A DNA stretch of 64,000 bases from Bradyrhizobium sp. Gha (GTDB taxonomy: Bacteria; Pseudomonadota; Alphaproteobacteria; Rhizobiales; Xanthobacteraceae). Below the pieces are notes generated by a model. It was not told the DNA's origin. It saw nothing but the letters and a program-made list of their open reading frames with translations, and did no database searches. Where the stretch lies: the NCBI RefSeq assembly GCF_900113735.1, contig NZ_FOQM01000003.1, positions 186,001 to 250,000 of the forward strand, given 5' to 3'. Numbering within the stretch: position 1 is the stretch's first letter; each line of letters begins with the position of its first letter. Position numbers and translations under genes: made by a program. Positions 42,342 to 50,292 of this stretch are shown here, one piece after another.

Positions 42342-43472
42342 ATGGAAACCCGCGCTCCCTATGTGCTGATCGGCGCCTTCGTGCTGGCTGCGATCCTTGC
42401 GGTCTTCGGCTTCGTCTATTGGCTGAACAATACGGGCGGCATTGGGCCGCGCACGACCTATCGGGTGCAGTTTCAGGGACCGGTGCCCGGCCTCCTGGTC
42501 GGCGCCGGCGTGTTGTTCAACGGCATCCGCGTCGGCGAGGTAACCGAACTGGGTCTCGCGCAGGACAATCCGCGTTTCGTCAATGCGACGATTTCGGTCG
42601 CGTCTGCGACCCCCGTACGGGCCGACACGAGGGTTGGCCTCGATTTCCAGGGGCTGACCGGCGTGCCGGTGGTGGCGCTGGAAGGCGGCACGAGCCTCGC
42701 CAAGCCGGGCGAGGTTGGAACCTTGATCGCCGACGCCGGCGCGGGGCAGAGCATGACTCAGGCGGCGCGCGATGCGCTGCGGCGGGTCGATTCCGTGCTG
42801 GAGGACAACGCCGGTCCGCTGAAGGATACGATCGCGAATTTCAAGACGTTCTCGGACGGGCTTGCGCGTAACACCGGCAAGCTCGACGGCATCGTTGCAG
42901 GCATCGAGAAGATGACGGGTGGCGGAGCTTCGGCGCCGAAGATAACCTATGACCTGCGCGCACCCCAGGATATCGGGCCGGTCGGCAAGACGCTTTCCGC
43001 CTCCCTGGCAATTCCCGAGCCGACCGCGGTCGCGATGCTCCAGACGCAACGCATGCTGTTCTCACCGGTTCGGGACGTCCCGGGCTTTGCCGAGTTCCTG
43101 TGGTCCGACAGCATTCCAAAGCTGGTGCAGGCGCGTCTGATCGACAGTTTCGAGAACTACGACATTGCCCACGCTCCGTTGCGCACGACGGACCTCGGCC
43201 AGCCGGATTATCAGCTGCTGATCGATATCAGGCGCTTCCGCATCGCCGCGGATGACGAGCCGCGAGCGGAGATAGGGCTGTCGGTGCGGATCGTCGACAA
43301 GAACGGCGGGGTGATCGCATCACGCATCATCGAGCGGAGCGAGAAGCTCGAAAAGGTCGAGCCTGCCGCTTCAGTTGAGGCATTCGACTCCGCGTTTGCG
43401 CGCATCGCCAAGGAGTTAGTTCATTGGACCGTGGCGTCAGCCGTGATGAAGGATAGCGCAATCAAAGAATAG
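42342..43472 (+). CDS. MCE (MlaD) protein fused to an ABC auxiliary lipoprotein (PqiC-like) domain
   Basis: A 376-aa protein: one N-terminal membrane helix (APYVLIGAFVLAAILAVFGFVYWL), an MCE domain at about residues 40-115 (YRVQFQGPVPGLLVGAGVLFNGIRVGEV), a helical segment at ~130-190, and a C-terminal domain at ~200-370 that matches the ABC-type transport auxiliary lipoprotein/DUF330 pattern (PQRMLFSP-like ...TQRMLFSPVRD, then ...YQLLIDIRRF). Normally the auxiliary protein is a separate outer-membrane lipoprotein; here no lipobox remains because it is fused. The gene starts four bases after the MlaF-type stop and is the last cargo gene before attR. Confidence 0.85.
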   Translation: METRAPYVLIGAFVLAAILAVFGFVYWLNNTGGIGPRTTYRVQFQGPVPGLLVGAGVLFNGIRVGEVTELGLAQDNPRFVNATISVASATPVRADTRVGLDFQGLTGVPVVALEGGTSLAKPGEVGTLIADAGAGQSMTQAARDALRRVDSVLEDNAGPLKDTIANFKTFSDGLARNTGKLDGIVAGIEKMTGGGASAPKITYDLRAPQDIGPVGKTLSASLAIPEPTAVAMLQTQRMLFSPVRDVPGFAEFLWSDSIPKLVQARLIDSFENYDIAHAPLRTTDLGQPDYQLLIDIRRFRIAADDEPRAEIGLSVRIVDKNGGVIASRIIERSEKLEKVEPAASVEAFDSAFARIAKELVHWTVASAVMKDSAIKE

Positions 43473-43587
43473 GCTTGCTTTGTGCTTCTGATCGCGAGCG
43501 GCCTGGAAGGGGCCGTTGCGCCAACAACTGTTCGTAAGCCGCGATTGCATCGGCAGCGTACATCGGTGATGGTCCGCCAAGCCGGTA

Positions 43588-43628
43588 CGTTCGGGACGCA
43601 GGGGGGGAGAATGCTGCCACTCCGACCA
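43588..43628 (+). other. attR: degraded copy of the tRNA-Pro 3' half
   Basis: CGTTCGGGACGCAGGGG matches the tRNA anticodon region exactly; after a 6-bp deletion, GAATGCTGCCACTCCGACCA matches the tRNA 3' end with one change (C to G). A few bases upstream (CAAGCCGGTA) also resemble the D-arm region CAGCCCGGTA. It cannot fold as a full tRNA. The gap 43473-43728 holds nothing else recognisable. Confidence 0.75.
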
Positions 43629-43728
43629 TTGTCCCAAAAGTCGACGTTTTCCAAAGGCTTGGCGACTGGCCGCCAGCGCGCCTCGCGATGTGCTACCTAG
43701 CGACATCGCCTTTGGTTCGGAAGCCTCG

Positions 43729-45516
43729 ATGCAACCTCCACGTCCAGCCCTGCTAAGACACGCGCTGATCGCAATATTCGCACTCGCGGCGATCGCGGCG
43801 GCGGGTTGGCTGGCTTACGTTCTGGCGCTCGATGCCGGCTTTGCGCGCATGCAGCGCGAGGCCAATGACAGGCTTGCGCTGATCGCCAGCACCTTCGATG
43901 CGACGGTCGCGCGGTATCGCTATCTGCCGGCGGTGCTGTCGCTCGCCGATCCCATCCGTGAGCTTTATCGCAGGCCAAACGACGCCGCGGCGATCGCCGC
44001 CGCCAATCGCTACCTGCAATCCCTCAACCAGAGTGCGCGATCCGCGGAGCTGTATGTGCTCGACAGCACCGGCCTCGCGCTGGCAGCGAGCAATTTCGAT
44101 CAGGAGTCCAGTTTCGTCGGGCACGGCTACGCCTTCCGCGGCTACTTCGTCGATGCCATGCGCTCCGGCGAGGGCCATTATTACGCGGTCGGTGCAACGA
44201 CCGGACAGCCCGGCTATTTCCTGTCGCATCGGATCACCGAGGGCGGCAAGACCCTCGGCGTCGCCGTGGTCAAGATCGATCTCTCCGCGCTCGAGGCCGA
44301 GTGGGCGCGTGCGGGCGACCTCGTGGCGATGGAGGATGAGAACGGCGTGATCTTTCTCGCAAGCCGCGAGGACTGGAAATATCGCCCGCTGGTACCGGTC
44401 CCCGCCGCGCGCCTCGCAGAGCTGAACGCTGTGCAGCAATTCGGTCAGGCCATCGACCCCGCGCCGGTCTTCGTGCCCAAGGGCAATCGTCAACGCATCC
44501 AGATCGGTCACGCGCGCGGCCGCGGCAATATCGAGCTCGGTGAGTACGCGCTTCAGATCCGTCCCGGCGACCAGGGCTGGAAGCTGCTGCTGTTCTCTGA
44601 TGTCGTGGACTCCAGGCGCAACGCGGCGACCGTCGCGATCGCCGGCATGTTCGCCCTCATCGCGTCGCTGCTGGTGGTGCTGGTTGCCTATCAGCGGCGT
44701 CAGGTCGTCAGGGCCAAGCTCGACGCGCATGACGTTCTCGAGCGGCGGGTAGCCGAGCGCACGGAGGAGCTGCGCCGCACGATGGAAAGCCTCGTACAGA
44801 GCGCCAAGCTCGCCAGCCTCGGTCAGGCGCTTGCCGGTGTCGCGCACGAGATCAACCAGCCGCTGGCGGCGCTGATCACGTACCTGGCGAGCAGCCGCGT
44901 CCTGCTCCGCCGCAACGAGGTCGATCGGGCGGCCGAAAACCTCGATCTGATGTCGTCGATCGCCGAACGCATGAAGGCGCTGATCGATCATTTGCGGACG
45001 TTCGCGCGCAAGGAAACCGGAACGCGCAGCGCCGTCGCGCTCGCGCCCGTCATCGACAACGCGGTCCGCCTGCTGCAATACCGCATCGACCACGAGCAGA
45101 TCGAGGTGGAGCGCCCCGCGCCGGCCGAGCCGCTCTATAGCCTCGCCAACCCGATCCGGCTCGAGCAGGTCGTGGTCAATCTGTTGTCGAATGCGATCGA
45201 TGCGATGCGCGAGTCCGACCGGCGGGTGCTCCGGATCGCGCTCGGCAGCGAAGGTACCCGTGCCATGATCGAGGTCGGCGACACCGGCGCCGGCATCGCA
45301 CCCGAGCACCTCAAGGCGCTGTTCGACCCGTTCTTCACCACCAAGGAGACCGGCGAGGGGCTTGGCCTCGGGCTCTCGATCTCGTACGGGATCGTCAGGG
45401 AATTCGGAGGAGATATCTTGGTGGACAGCGCGCCGGGCAAGGGCTCGACTTTCAAGATCGTCATCCCGCTCATGGATATCGCGCCGGGTGCGCAGCGACA
45501 GGAAGTGCAGGCATGA
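43729..45516 (+). CDS. dctB: C4-dicarboxylate sensor histidine kinase DctB
   Basis: A 595-aa inner-membrane sensor kinase. TM1 is at about residues 10-30, a periplasmic double-PAS-like sensor follows to ~300 (typical SSFVGHGYAFRGYFVDAM motif of DctB), TM2 is ~305-325, then a coiled coil, HisKA with HEINQP (phospho-accepting His), and a HATPase domain with N and G boxes (LLSNAIDAM; GLGLGLS). GGAAG just upstream supports the ATG at 43729 over a GTG at 43690. It overlaps dctD by 4 bp. Here the transporter it should control is an MHS-family gene instead of dctA. Confidence 0.9.
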   Translation: MQPPRPALLRHALIAIFALAAIAAAGWLAYVLALDAGFARMQREANDRLALIASTFDATVARYRYLPAVLSLADPIRELYRRPNDAAAIAAANRYLQSLNQSARSAELYVLDSTGLALAASNFDQESSFVGHGYAFRGYFVDAMRSGEGHYYAVGATTGQPGYFLSHRITEGGKTLGVAVVKIDLSALEAEWARAGDLVAMEDENGVIFLASREDWKYRPLVPVPAARLAELNAVQQFGQAIDPAPVFVPKGNRQRIQIGHARGRGNIELGEYALQIRPGDQGWKLLLFSDVVDSRRNAATVAIAGMFALIASLLVVLVAYQRRQVVRAKLDAHDVLERRVAERTEELRRTMESLVQSAKLASLGQALAGVAHEINQPLAALITYLASSRVLLRRNEVDRAAENLDLMSSIAERMKALIDHLRTFARKETGTRSAVALAPVIDNAVRLLQYRIDHEQIEVERPAPAEPLYSLANPIRLEQVVVNLLSNAIDAMRESDRRVLRIALGSEGTRAMIEVGDTGAGIAPEHLKALFDPFFTTKETGEGLGLGLSISYGIVREFGGDILVDSAPGKGSTFKIVIPLMDIAPGAQRQEVQA

Positions 45517-46871
45517 GCGGCTCCGTGCTCGTCGTCGATGACGAGGAGATCGTCCGCAATTCGGTGCGGCAATGGCTGGAACTCGGCGGCTTCACGGTTC
45601 GCGCCGCCGCCGGCGCCGACCAGGCCATGCGCCTGGTGAAAGACCTCCCGCCCGACGCCGTCCTGACCGATTTTCGCATGCCGCAGCGATCCGGCCTTGA
45701 ATTGATGCGCGACATTCACCGCGCCGACCCTGATATTCCCGTGGTGCTCCTGACCGCGCATGGCGACGTGCCGCTGGCGGTGGCCGCGATGCGCGACGGC
45801 GCCTACGATCTCTTGCAGAAGCCTCACGATCCCGAGCTGCTCTCGGCGGTCATGACGCGCGCGGTCGAGCGGCGGCAGCTGAAATTGCAGCTTCGCCAGC
45901 TCGCGGATCGTCTCGCCGCGCCCGGCGCGATCGATGCGCGCCTGATCGGCCTGTCCAAGCCGACGGAAGCGGTGCGGGCCAGCGTGCTCGAGCTCGCCAG
46001 CCATGATCGCGACGTGATCATCACCGGCGAGACCGGGACCGGCAAGGAGGTGGTGGCGCGGGCCCTGCACGATTTCGGGCCGCGCGCGAAGGCCCCGTTT
46101 GTCGCCGTGAACTGCGCCGCGATTCCGGCCGAGCTGTTCGAGAGCGAATTGTTCGGCCATGAGGCCGGCGCTTTCACCGGCGCACGTGGCCCGCGCATCG
46201 GAAAATTCGAGCACGCCCATGGCGGCACGCTGCTGCTGGACGAGATCGAGAGCATGCCGCTTCCGTTCCAGGCCAAGATCCTGCGCGCCCTCCAGGAGCG
46301 CACGATCGAGCGGGTCGGCTCCAACAAGCTCCTGCCCGTCGATGTTCGCGTGGTCGCGGCCGCCAAGGGCGATCTTTCGGCCGCGAGCCGCCAGGGACGC
46401 TTTCGCTCCGACCTCTATTTCCGACTTGCGGCGGCGGAGATCCACCTGCCGCCATTGCGCGAGCGCGGCAACGACGTCCTGCTGCTGTTCGAGCATTTTG
46501 CCGCCGCTGCAGCCAAGGGCGCGGGTCGCGCGCTGTCGCCGCTGCGGGCGGACGATCTCGATGCGCTGCTCGCCCATGACTGGCCGGGCAATGTGCGCGA
46601 GTTGAAGAACGTTGCCGAGCGTTATGCGCTGGGGCTCGCGGCGACCGGCCGCAGCGTTGCCGAGATCCTTCGGCGCGGCGAGCCGGGAGCGCCGCAGCGG
46701 TCGCTCGCCGATCGTGTCGCGGCCTATGAACGCGCGCTGATCGAGGCCGCCTTGCGCGAGCACGATTGGTCGATTGCCGCCGTCACCGAGGAGCTCGGCG
46801 TGCCGCGCCGGACCCTGAACGAGAAGATGGCGAAATACGCCTTGGCGCGGCCCGGCCGCAAGGAGCCCTGA
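45513..46871 (+). CDS. dctD: Sigma-54-dependent response regulator DctD
   Basis: A 452-aa NtrC-family activator: receiver domain (residues ~1-120, phospho-acceptor Asp53 in LTDFRMP), AAA+ ATPase (~145-380) with Walker A GETGTGKE and the sigma-54 contact GAFTGA, and a Fis-type HTH at the C-terminus (AAVTEELGVPRRTLNEKMAKY). The start codon overlaps the dctB stop. It should activate the sigma-54 promoter at 47019-47034 from the dyads at 46880-46936. No separate termination signal is evident after it. Confidence 0.93.
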   Translation: MSGSVLVVDDEEIVRNSVRQWLELGGFTVRAAAGADQAMRLVKDLPPDAVLTDFRMPQRSGLELMRDIHRADPDIPVVLLTAHGDVPLAVAAMRDGAYDLLQKPHDPELLSAVMTRAVERRQLKLQLRQLADRLAAPGAIDARLIGLSKPTEAVRASVLELASHDRDVIITGETGTGKEVVARALHDFGPRAKAPFVAVNCAAIPAELFESELFGHEAGAFTGARGPRIGKFEHAHGGTLLLDEIESMPLPFQAKILRALQERTIERVGSNKLLPVDVRVVAAAKGDLSAASRQGRFRSDLYFRLAAAEIHLPPLRERGNDVLLLFEHFAAAAAKGAGRALSPLRADDLDALLAHDWPGNVRELKNVAERYALGLAATGRSVAEILRRGEPGAPQRSLADRVAAYERALIEAALREHDWSIAAVTEELGVPRRTLNEKMAKYALARPGRKEP

Positions 46872-46879
46872 GCCGGGAA

Positions 46880-46936
46880 GCCGTCGGCGGAAATCCGCCG
46901 ACGGCGGCATTCGCATCGGCGGATTCTTGCCGATGC
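46880..46936. promoter_or_regulatory. Two tandem dyads, candidate DctD binding sites
   Basis: Dyad 1 (46880-46905) has perfect 12-bp arms, GCCGTCGGCGGA and its complement, with a 2-bp spacer. Dyad 2 (46913-46936) has 8-bp arms (GCATCGGC/GCCGATGC) with an 8-bp spacer. Their centres are 32 bp apart and about 120-150 bp upstream of the expected start of transcription at the sigma-54 promoter, the usual enhancer geometry. Dyad 1 could also act as a hairpin after dctD, but lacks a T-run. Confidence 0.6.
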
Positions 46937-47018
46937 TTTGGCCCTCGCGAGGCGATCCTTCTCGAAAATCTACCCAATTTCCAGCAAACGTCCGTGTTTC
47001 CGCCGCGCCCCTCACGCT

Positions 47019-47034
47019 TGGCATGGCCGTTGCT
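47019..47034 (+). promoter_or_regulatory. Sigma-54 (-24/-12) promoter
   Basis: TGGCATGGCCGTTGCT fits the consensus TGGCAC-N5-TTGC[A/T], with the obligatory GG-N10-GC spacing. It lies 52 bp before the transporter's GTG start and directly downstream of the dctBD genes. Confidence 0.85.
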
Positions 47035-47085
47035 GAAGCAGCGACGAAACCATCCGGTTTTCCAATAAATCAGCGGAGGAATGTC

Positions 47086-48429
47086 GTGAGTTCACAGGAA
47101 GCCTCAATTCAAACTGTCGGCGCACCCGTCACGGAGGGGCGCGCGAACACCGCCGACATGAAGCGCCGGCTGCGCGCGATCTTCGTCGGCTCGGTCGGCA
47201 ATCTCGTCGAGTGGTACGATTTCTACGCTTATGCGGCGTTCTCGCTCTATTTCGCCAAGGCGTTTTTCCCTGATGGCGACGAGGTGGTGCAACAGCTCAA
47301 TGCGGCGCTGCTGTTCGCGGCGGGCTTTCTGGTGCGCCCGCTCGGTGGCTGGCTGTTCGGCCATCTCGCTGATCGCCACGGCCGGCGCAATGCGCTGACA
47401 CTGTCCGTCGTGATGATGTGCTTCGGCTCGCTGATCATCGCGGTGACGCCGACCTATGCCTCGATTGGCCTGGCCGCTCCTATCGTCCTCGGCCTTGCGC
47501 GAGTCCTGCAGGGGCTGAGCCTGGGCGGCGAATACGGCACCAGCGCCACCTATCTCAGCGAGGTCGCCGACGCGAAGAACCGCGGCTTCTACTCCAGCTT
47601 CCAGTACGTGACGCTGATCGGCGGACAGCTCTGCGCCATCCTCGTGCTGCTTCTCCTGCAGAAGGTGTTTCTCTCGACCGACGAGATCCGCGCCTGGGGC
47701 TGGCGCGTGCCGTTCGCCTTCGGCGCCGTGCTCGCGGTCGTCGCCGCACTGATGCGGAGCAACCTTCACGAGACCGATGCCTTCAGGAGCAGCCAGGGTG
47801 CGACGAAGAGATCAGGCTCCATCCGCGCATTGCTGAACTATCCGCGCGAGCTGATGCTGGTGGTGGGCTTGACCATGGGCGGCACGGCGGCGTTCTACAC
47901 CTACACCACCTATATGCAGAAATTTCTCCGTCTCTCGGTGAAGCTGACGGATGATCAGACCACCATGGTGACGGCGGGCAGCCTCGTCTTCGCAATGGTG
48001 CTGCAGCCGGTCTATGGTGCGATCTCCGACCGCATCGGGCGCAAATGGCTGCTGATCGGCTTCGGTGTGTCGGGCACGTTGTTCACCATCCCCTTGTTGA
48101 CGTCGCTGCAGTCCGCTCACGATGCATTTTCGGCGTTCCTGCTGATTGCCGCCGCCTGGATGATCGTGTCGGGCTACACCGCGATCAATGCGGTGGTGAA
48201 GGCCGAGCTGTTTCCGACCAGCGTCCGCGCGACGGGGGTCGGGGTGCCCTATGCGCTGACGGTCTCGATCTTCGGCGGCACCGCCGAATCGATTGCCTTG
48301 TGGTTCAAGTCCATCGGGCACGAAAGCTGGTTCTACTGGTACCTGACCGGCTGCATCGCAGTGTCGCTGCTGGTCTACCTGACGATGCGGGACACGAGGA
48401 CGATGTCTGCGATGGACCGCCACGAATAG
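47086..48429 (+). CDS. MHS-family MFS transporter (dicarboxylate/2-oxoglutarate type)
   Basis: A 447-aa, twelve-helix inner-membrane permease of the metabolite:H+ symporter family, resembling KgtP-type 2-oxoglutarate permeases and ShiA (RAIFVGSVGNLVEWYDFYAY; LADRHGRRNAL in loop 2-3; the GRKWLL loop). Start is GTG at 47086, with GGAGGA at 47075-47080; the ATG at 47081 is immediately followed by a stop. The sigma-54 promoter and the preceding dctBD genes suggest control by C4-dicarboxylate sensing. Confidence 0.9.
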   Translation: MSSQEASIQTVGAPVTEGRANTADMKRRLRAIFVGSVGNLVEWYDFYAYAAFSLYFAKAFFPDGDEVVQQLNAALLFAAGFLVRPLGGWLFGHLADRHGRRNALTLSVVMMCFGSLIIAVTPTYASIGLAAPIVLGLARVLQGLSLGGEYGTSATYLSEVADAKNRGFYSSFQYVTLIGGQLCAILVLLLLQKVFLSTDEIRAWGWRVPFAFGAVLAVVAALMRSNLHETDAFRSSQGATKRSGSIRALLNYPRELMLVVGLTMGGTAAFYTYTTYMQKFLRLSVKLTDDQTTMVTAGSLVFAMVLQPVYGAISDRIGRKWLLIGFGVSGTLFTIPLLTSLQSAHDAFSAFLLIAAAWMIVSGYTAINAVVKAELFPTSVRATGVGVPYALTVSIFGGTAESIALWFKSIGHESWFYWYLTGCIAVSLLVYLTMRDTRTMSAMDRHE

Positions 48430-48456
48430 GTGCGTAATAGGTTTGTCCAGGCAAAC

Positions 48457-48480
48457 GGCGCGGCCGAGATCGACCGCGCC
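48457..48480. terminator. Possible hairpin after the MHS transporter gene
   Basis: GGCGCGG pairs with CCGCGCC around a 10-base loop, 28 bases after the stop codon. There is no T-run, so it is only a possible transcription end. Confidence 0.3.
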
Positions 48481-48556
48481 GTCCTGAACCCCGGTCGCGG
48501 TGCACGCGCCCGGACGCCGCGATCCCTTTATGCGAGCATTCGCCGAGCGCGCGACG

Positions 48557-48883
48557 TCATCTGCGCGCCACCAATACGCCCATCAGGAACGCCACCATCA
48601 AAGATGGCAGCGGCGCCTCTCGCACCATGCCGCGAACGATGTCGGACCAGTGCTGATCCGGAACGAGTCTCGGCGACCTGACTTCGGCGACCGGCTTGAT
48701 GCCCCACTCTGATGCCAGGTCGGCGATTTCGCTTGCGGCCAGGCGCACGCCGTCACGGACACGGAAGATCGCCGCATCCGCACGTTGGCGCGGCGCAAGC
48801 GGCATCACCGTCGCAACCGCTGTGCGCAACGTCATCTCGCCGTAACCTTGCAGCCTTACCAATTCCTCGGGGTCGGAGGTCAT
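48557..48883 (-). CDS. Tail-anchored small protein, unknown function
   Basis: A 108-aa protein with a mixed N-terminal domain (MTSDPEELVRLQGYGEMTLR...) and one C-terminal membrane helix ending in two arginines (SLMVAFLMGVLVARR), so probably tail-anchored. I do not recognise it. A 37-aa peptide gene ends 13 bp upstream of its start on the same strand. Confidence 0.6.
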   Translation of the reverse strand: MTSDPEELVRLQGYGEMTLRTAVATVMPLAPRQRADAAIFRVRDGVRLAASEIADLASEWGIKPVAEVRSPRLVPDQHWSDIVRGMVREAPLPSLMVAFLMGVLVARR

Positions 48884-48895
48884 GCGATTGTTTCC

Positions 48896-49009
48896 TCACA
48901 GCGCGAAGTGGCGCGCGATGGTGAAAACCATCGTCGCACATAGCACCAGCGTGGAAACCGCGCCGGCCACACCGCGTGCGAGATGGGCTCGCGTCAGGTG
49001 CCTGGTCAT
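48896..49009 (-). CDS. Short membrane peptide, 37 aa
   Basis: The minus-strand frame MTRHLTRAHLARGVAGAVST... ends in TGA and holds one hydrophobic helix (about residues 14-30) with a basic N-terminus. GGAG lies seven bases before the ATG at 49009. The high GC at third positions fits a real gene. It would be the first gene of a two-gene unit with the 108-aa protein. No homology is recognised. Confidence 0.5.
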   Translation of the reverse strand: MTRHLTRAHLARGVAGAVSTLVLCATMVFTIARHFAL

Positions 49010-49088
49010 GATTCTGCTCCATGCTCACCATGGAAATGGCCGGGCTGGATGTTGGTTCCCTGAGCCGAGCCGAATCATCGCGGCCTGA

Positions 49089-49313
49089 CTACTTCCGCAG
49101 CAATTCCCCCAGCGCCGCCGTCGCCTCCGCGCAGCGGATGTCGTCGATCTCCCGCGACAGGCTGAGCGCGCTCGATTTCAGCTCGTCGATCTTCCAGCTT
49201 TCCGGATGCTGGTTTTCGAGCTGACGGAGACGCTTGTTCAAATCGTCCAATTTCGATTGAAGCTGCCCGATGCTGGCGGCCCCATTCACGTTCCAAACGC
49301 GCTGTGCACGCAT
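49089..49313 (-). CDS. Short coiled-coil protein
   Basis: A 74-aa hydrophilic helical protein (IGQLQSKLDDLNKRLRQLENQHPES), apparently a coiled coil of leucine-rich heptads, with one Cys near the C-terminus and no signal peptide. The ATG at 49313 has AGGGG seven bases upstream; another ATG at 49319 is too near to that site. Longer frames upstream are not coding-like. Function is unknown. Confidence 0.6.
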   Translation of the reverse strand: MRAQRVWNVNGAASIGQLQSKLDDLNKRLRQLENQHPESWKIDELKSSALSLSREIDDIRCAEATAALGELLRK

Positions 49314-49588
49314 TCTCATTCCCCTGAAAGTCTCACGGTCTTGTGAGCAGGGTTCGTGGCGGCAATGGGCGTTTCTTTTGTCCAGTCTTAGATCGTCGGG
49401 AACCGTTGCAGATCGGCAACGGACGCGGCGCTCCGCGCGAGCAGGGGCCGTGACCCCCGGAGGACGGCCCGGCTGCATCGGGCGCCGTTCACCCTTCGAG
49501 GCTCCCGGCGCGATGCTGGTGCATCGCGCCACTCGGCCCTCAGGACGACGGGTCCGGCAGAAGCAATCACAACGTCGTGTCTTTATTC

Positions 49589-49604
49589 GGAAACGATCGT
49601 TTCC
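49589..49604. promoter_or_regulatory. TetR-type operator 1
   Basis: GGAAACGATCGTTTCC is a perfect 16-bp palindrome, extending imperfectly to 24 bp (ATT-C/A-...-T/G-AAT). It ends 12 bp before the TetR start codon, so it should autoregulate that gene. A near-identical dyad lies before the MFS gene. Confidence 0.75.
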
Positions 49605-49616
49605 TAATATCTCGCA

Positions 49617-50237
49617 ATGCAAAAAGTCGCCGCAAAGTCCGCGCCATCAACCCATCCGCCCGGCCGCCCCCGGGAGTTTGACATGGATACCGCGCTGGAC
49701 GGTGCCATCAGGGTATTTTGCGAGCGCGGCTATCATGCCACCTCGATCGGAGACCTCACCGCGGCCATGCGTCTTGCGACGGGCAGCGTCTACAAGGCAT
49801 TTCGCGACAAGCATGCCGTTTTCCTGGCCGCATTCGAGCGTTACGTCGCGGTGCGTGGGGAGCAAACCCGCAGGGCGGCCGCGAGCGGTGCGAACGGCCG
49901 CGACAAGGTGCGCCATCTGCTCCTGTCCTATGTCGAGCACTCCCAGGGCAGCGAGGGACGCCGCGGCTGCATCGTGGTCGGCAGTGCGATCGAGCTGTCG
50001 GCGGTCGATCCGGTGATGCGTGCGCGCGTCACGGCGCAGCTCAAGACCAACGAGGACTTCATCGCCAGTCTGATTCGCGAAGGCCAGGCTGACGGCTCGA
50101 TTCCGGACCGTGTCGAAGCCGAGGCCACCGCGCGGCTGATGATCTGCATGACGCAGGGCCTGCGCGTCGTCGGCAAGGCACGCGTGCCGCTCGACGGCGA
50201 CCGCCTGGTCGGCGTCGCGATGAAGCTGCTCGCCTGA
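49617..50237 (+). CDS. TetR-family transcriptional repressor
   Basis: A 206-aa repressor. The N-terminal HTH (residues ~20-65: DGAIRVFCERGYHATSIGDLTAAM...) is the AcrR/TetR type, and the helical ligand domain carries Cys near residue 118 (RRGCIVVG), typical of a subgroup that regulates drug pumps. The MFS gene follows after 55 bp on the same strand. Matching palindromes before both genes suggest that the repressor controls its own gene and the transporter. The effector is unknown. Confidence 0.88.
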   Translation: MQKVAAKSAPSTHPPGRPREFDMDTALDGAIRVFCERGYHATSIGDLTAAMRLATGSVYKAFRDKHAVFLAAFERYVAVRGEQTRRAAASGANGRDKVRHLLLSYVEHSQGSEGRRGCIVVGSAIELSAVDPVMRARVTAQLKTNEDFIASLIREGQADGSIPDRVEAEATARLMICMTQGLRVVGKARVPLDGDRLVGVAMKLLA

Positions 50238-50249
50238 ACTTTTGAAAAA

Positions 50250-50273
50250 TTAGGGAATGAACGTTTCCTATAA
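50250..50273. promoter_or_regulatory. TetR-type operator 2
   Basis: ATTAGGGAATGAACGTTTCCTATA matches operator 1 closely, the GTTTCCTA half being the same and the left half slightly decayed (GGGAATGAAC for GGAAACGATC). It lies just before the MFS start at 50293, and a spurious ATG is inside it. Confidence 0.65.
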
Positions 50274-50292
50274 GGAAATCGGAGACTCTGGA

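Larger units (their letters stand above)
26518..43628. mobile_element. Decayed tRNA-Pro genomic island (low-oxygen/redox cargo)
   Basis: About 17.1 kb bounded by the tRNA-Pro 3' end (attL) and a degraded copy of the same sequence (attR, 43588-43628). The integrase survives only as a C-terminal fragment at the left end. The cargo is dominated by cytochromes, hemerythrin, a stress protein, PHA enzymes, a P-type ATPase, an alcohol dehydrogenase and an Mla-type transporter. Seven FNR/FixK-type boxes lie inside. By eye parts of the interior, especially 27.8-32.9 kb, are less GC-rich than the flanks. Loss of int and damage to attR indicate that it is now fixed in place. Confidence 0.75.

Noticed and set aside
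43588-43628. Second tRNA-Pro gene
   Set aside because: Acceptor 5' strand and D arm are missing or broken and the T arm has a deletion; it is a degraded att copy.
46880-46905. Terminator of dctD
   Set aside because: The stem is strong but no T-run follows, and the second dyad plus a sigma-54 promoter make an enhancer site more likely.
47104-47769. 221-codon minus-strand frame
   Set aside because: Antisense to the MHS transporter, His/Arg/Glu-rich, no domain.
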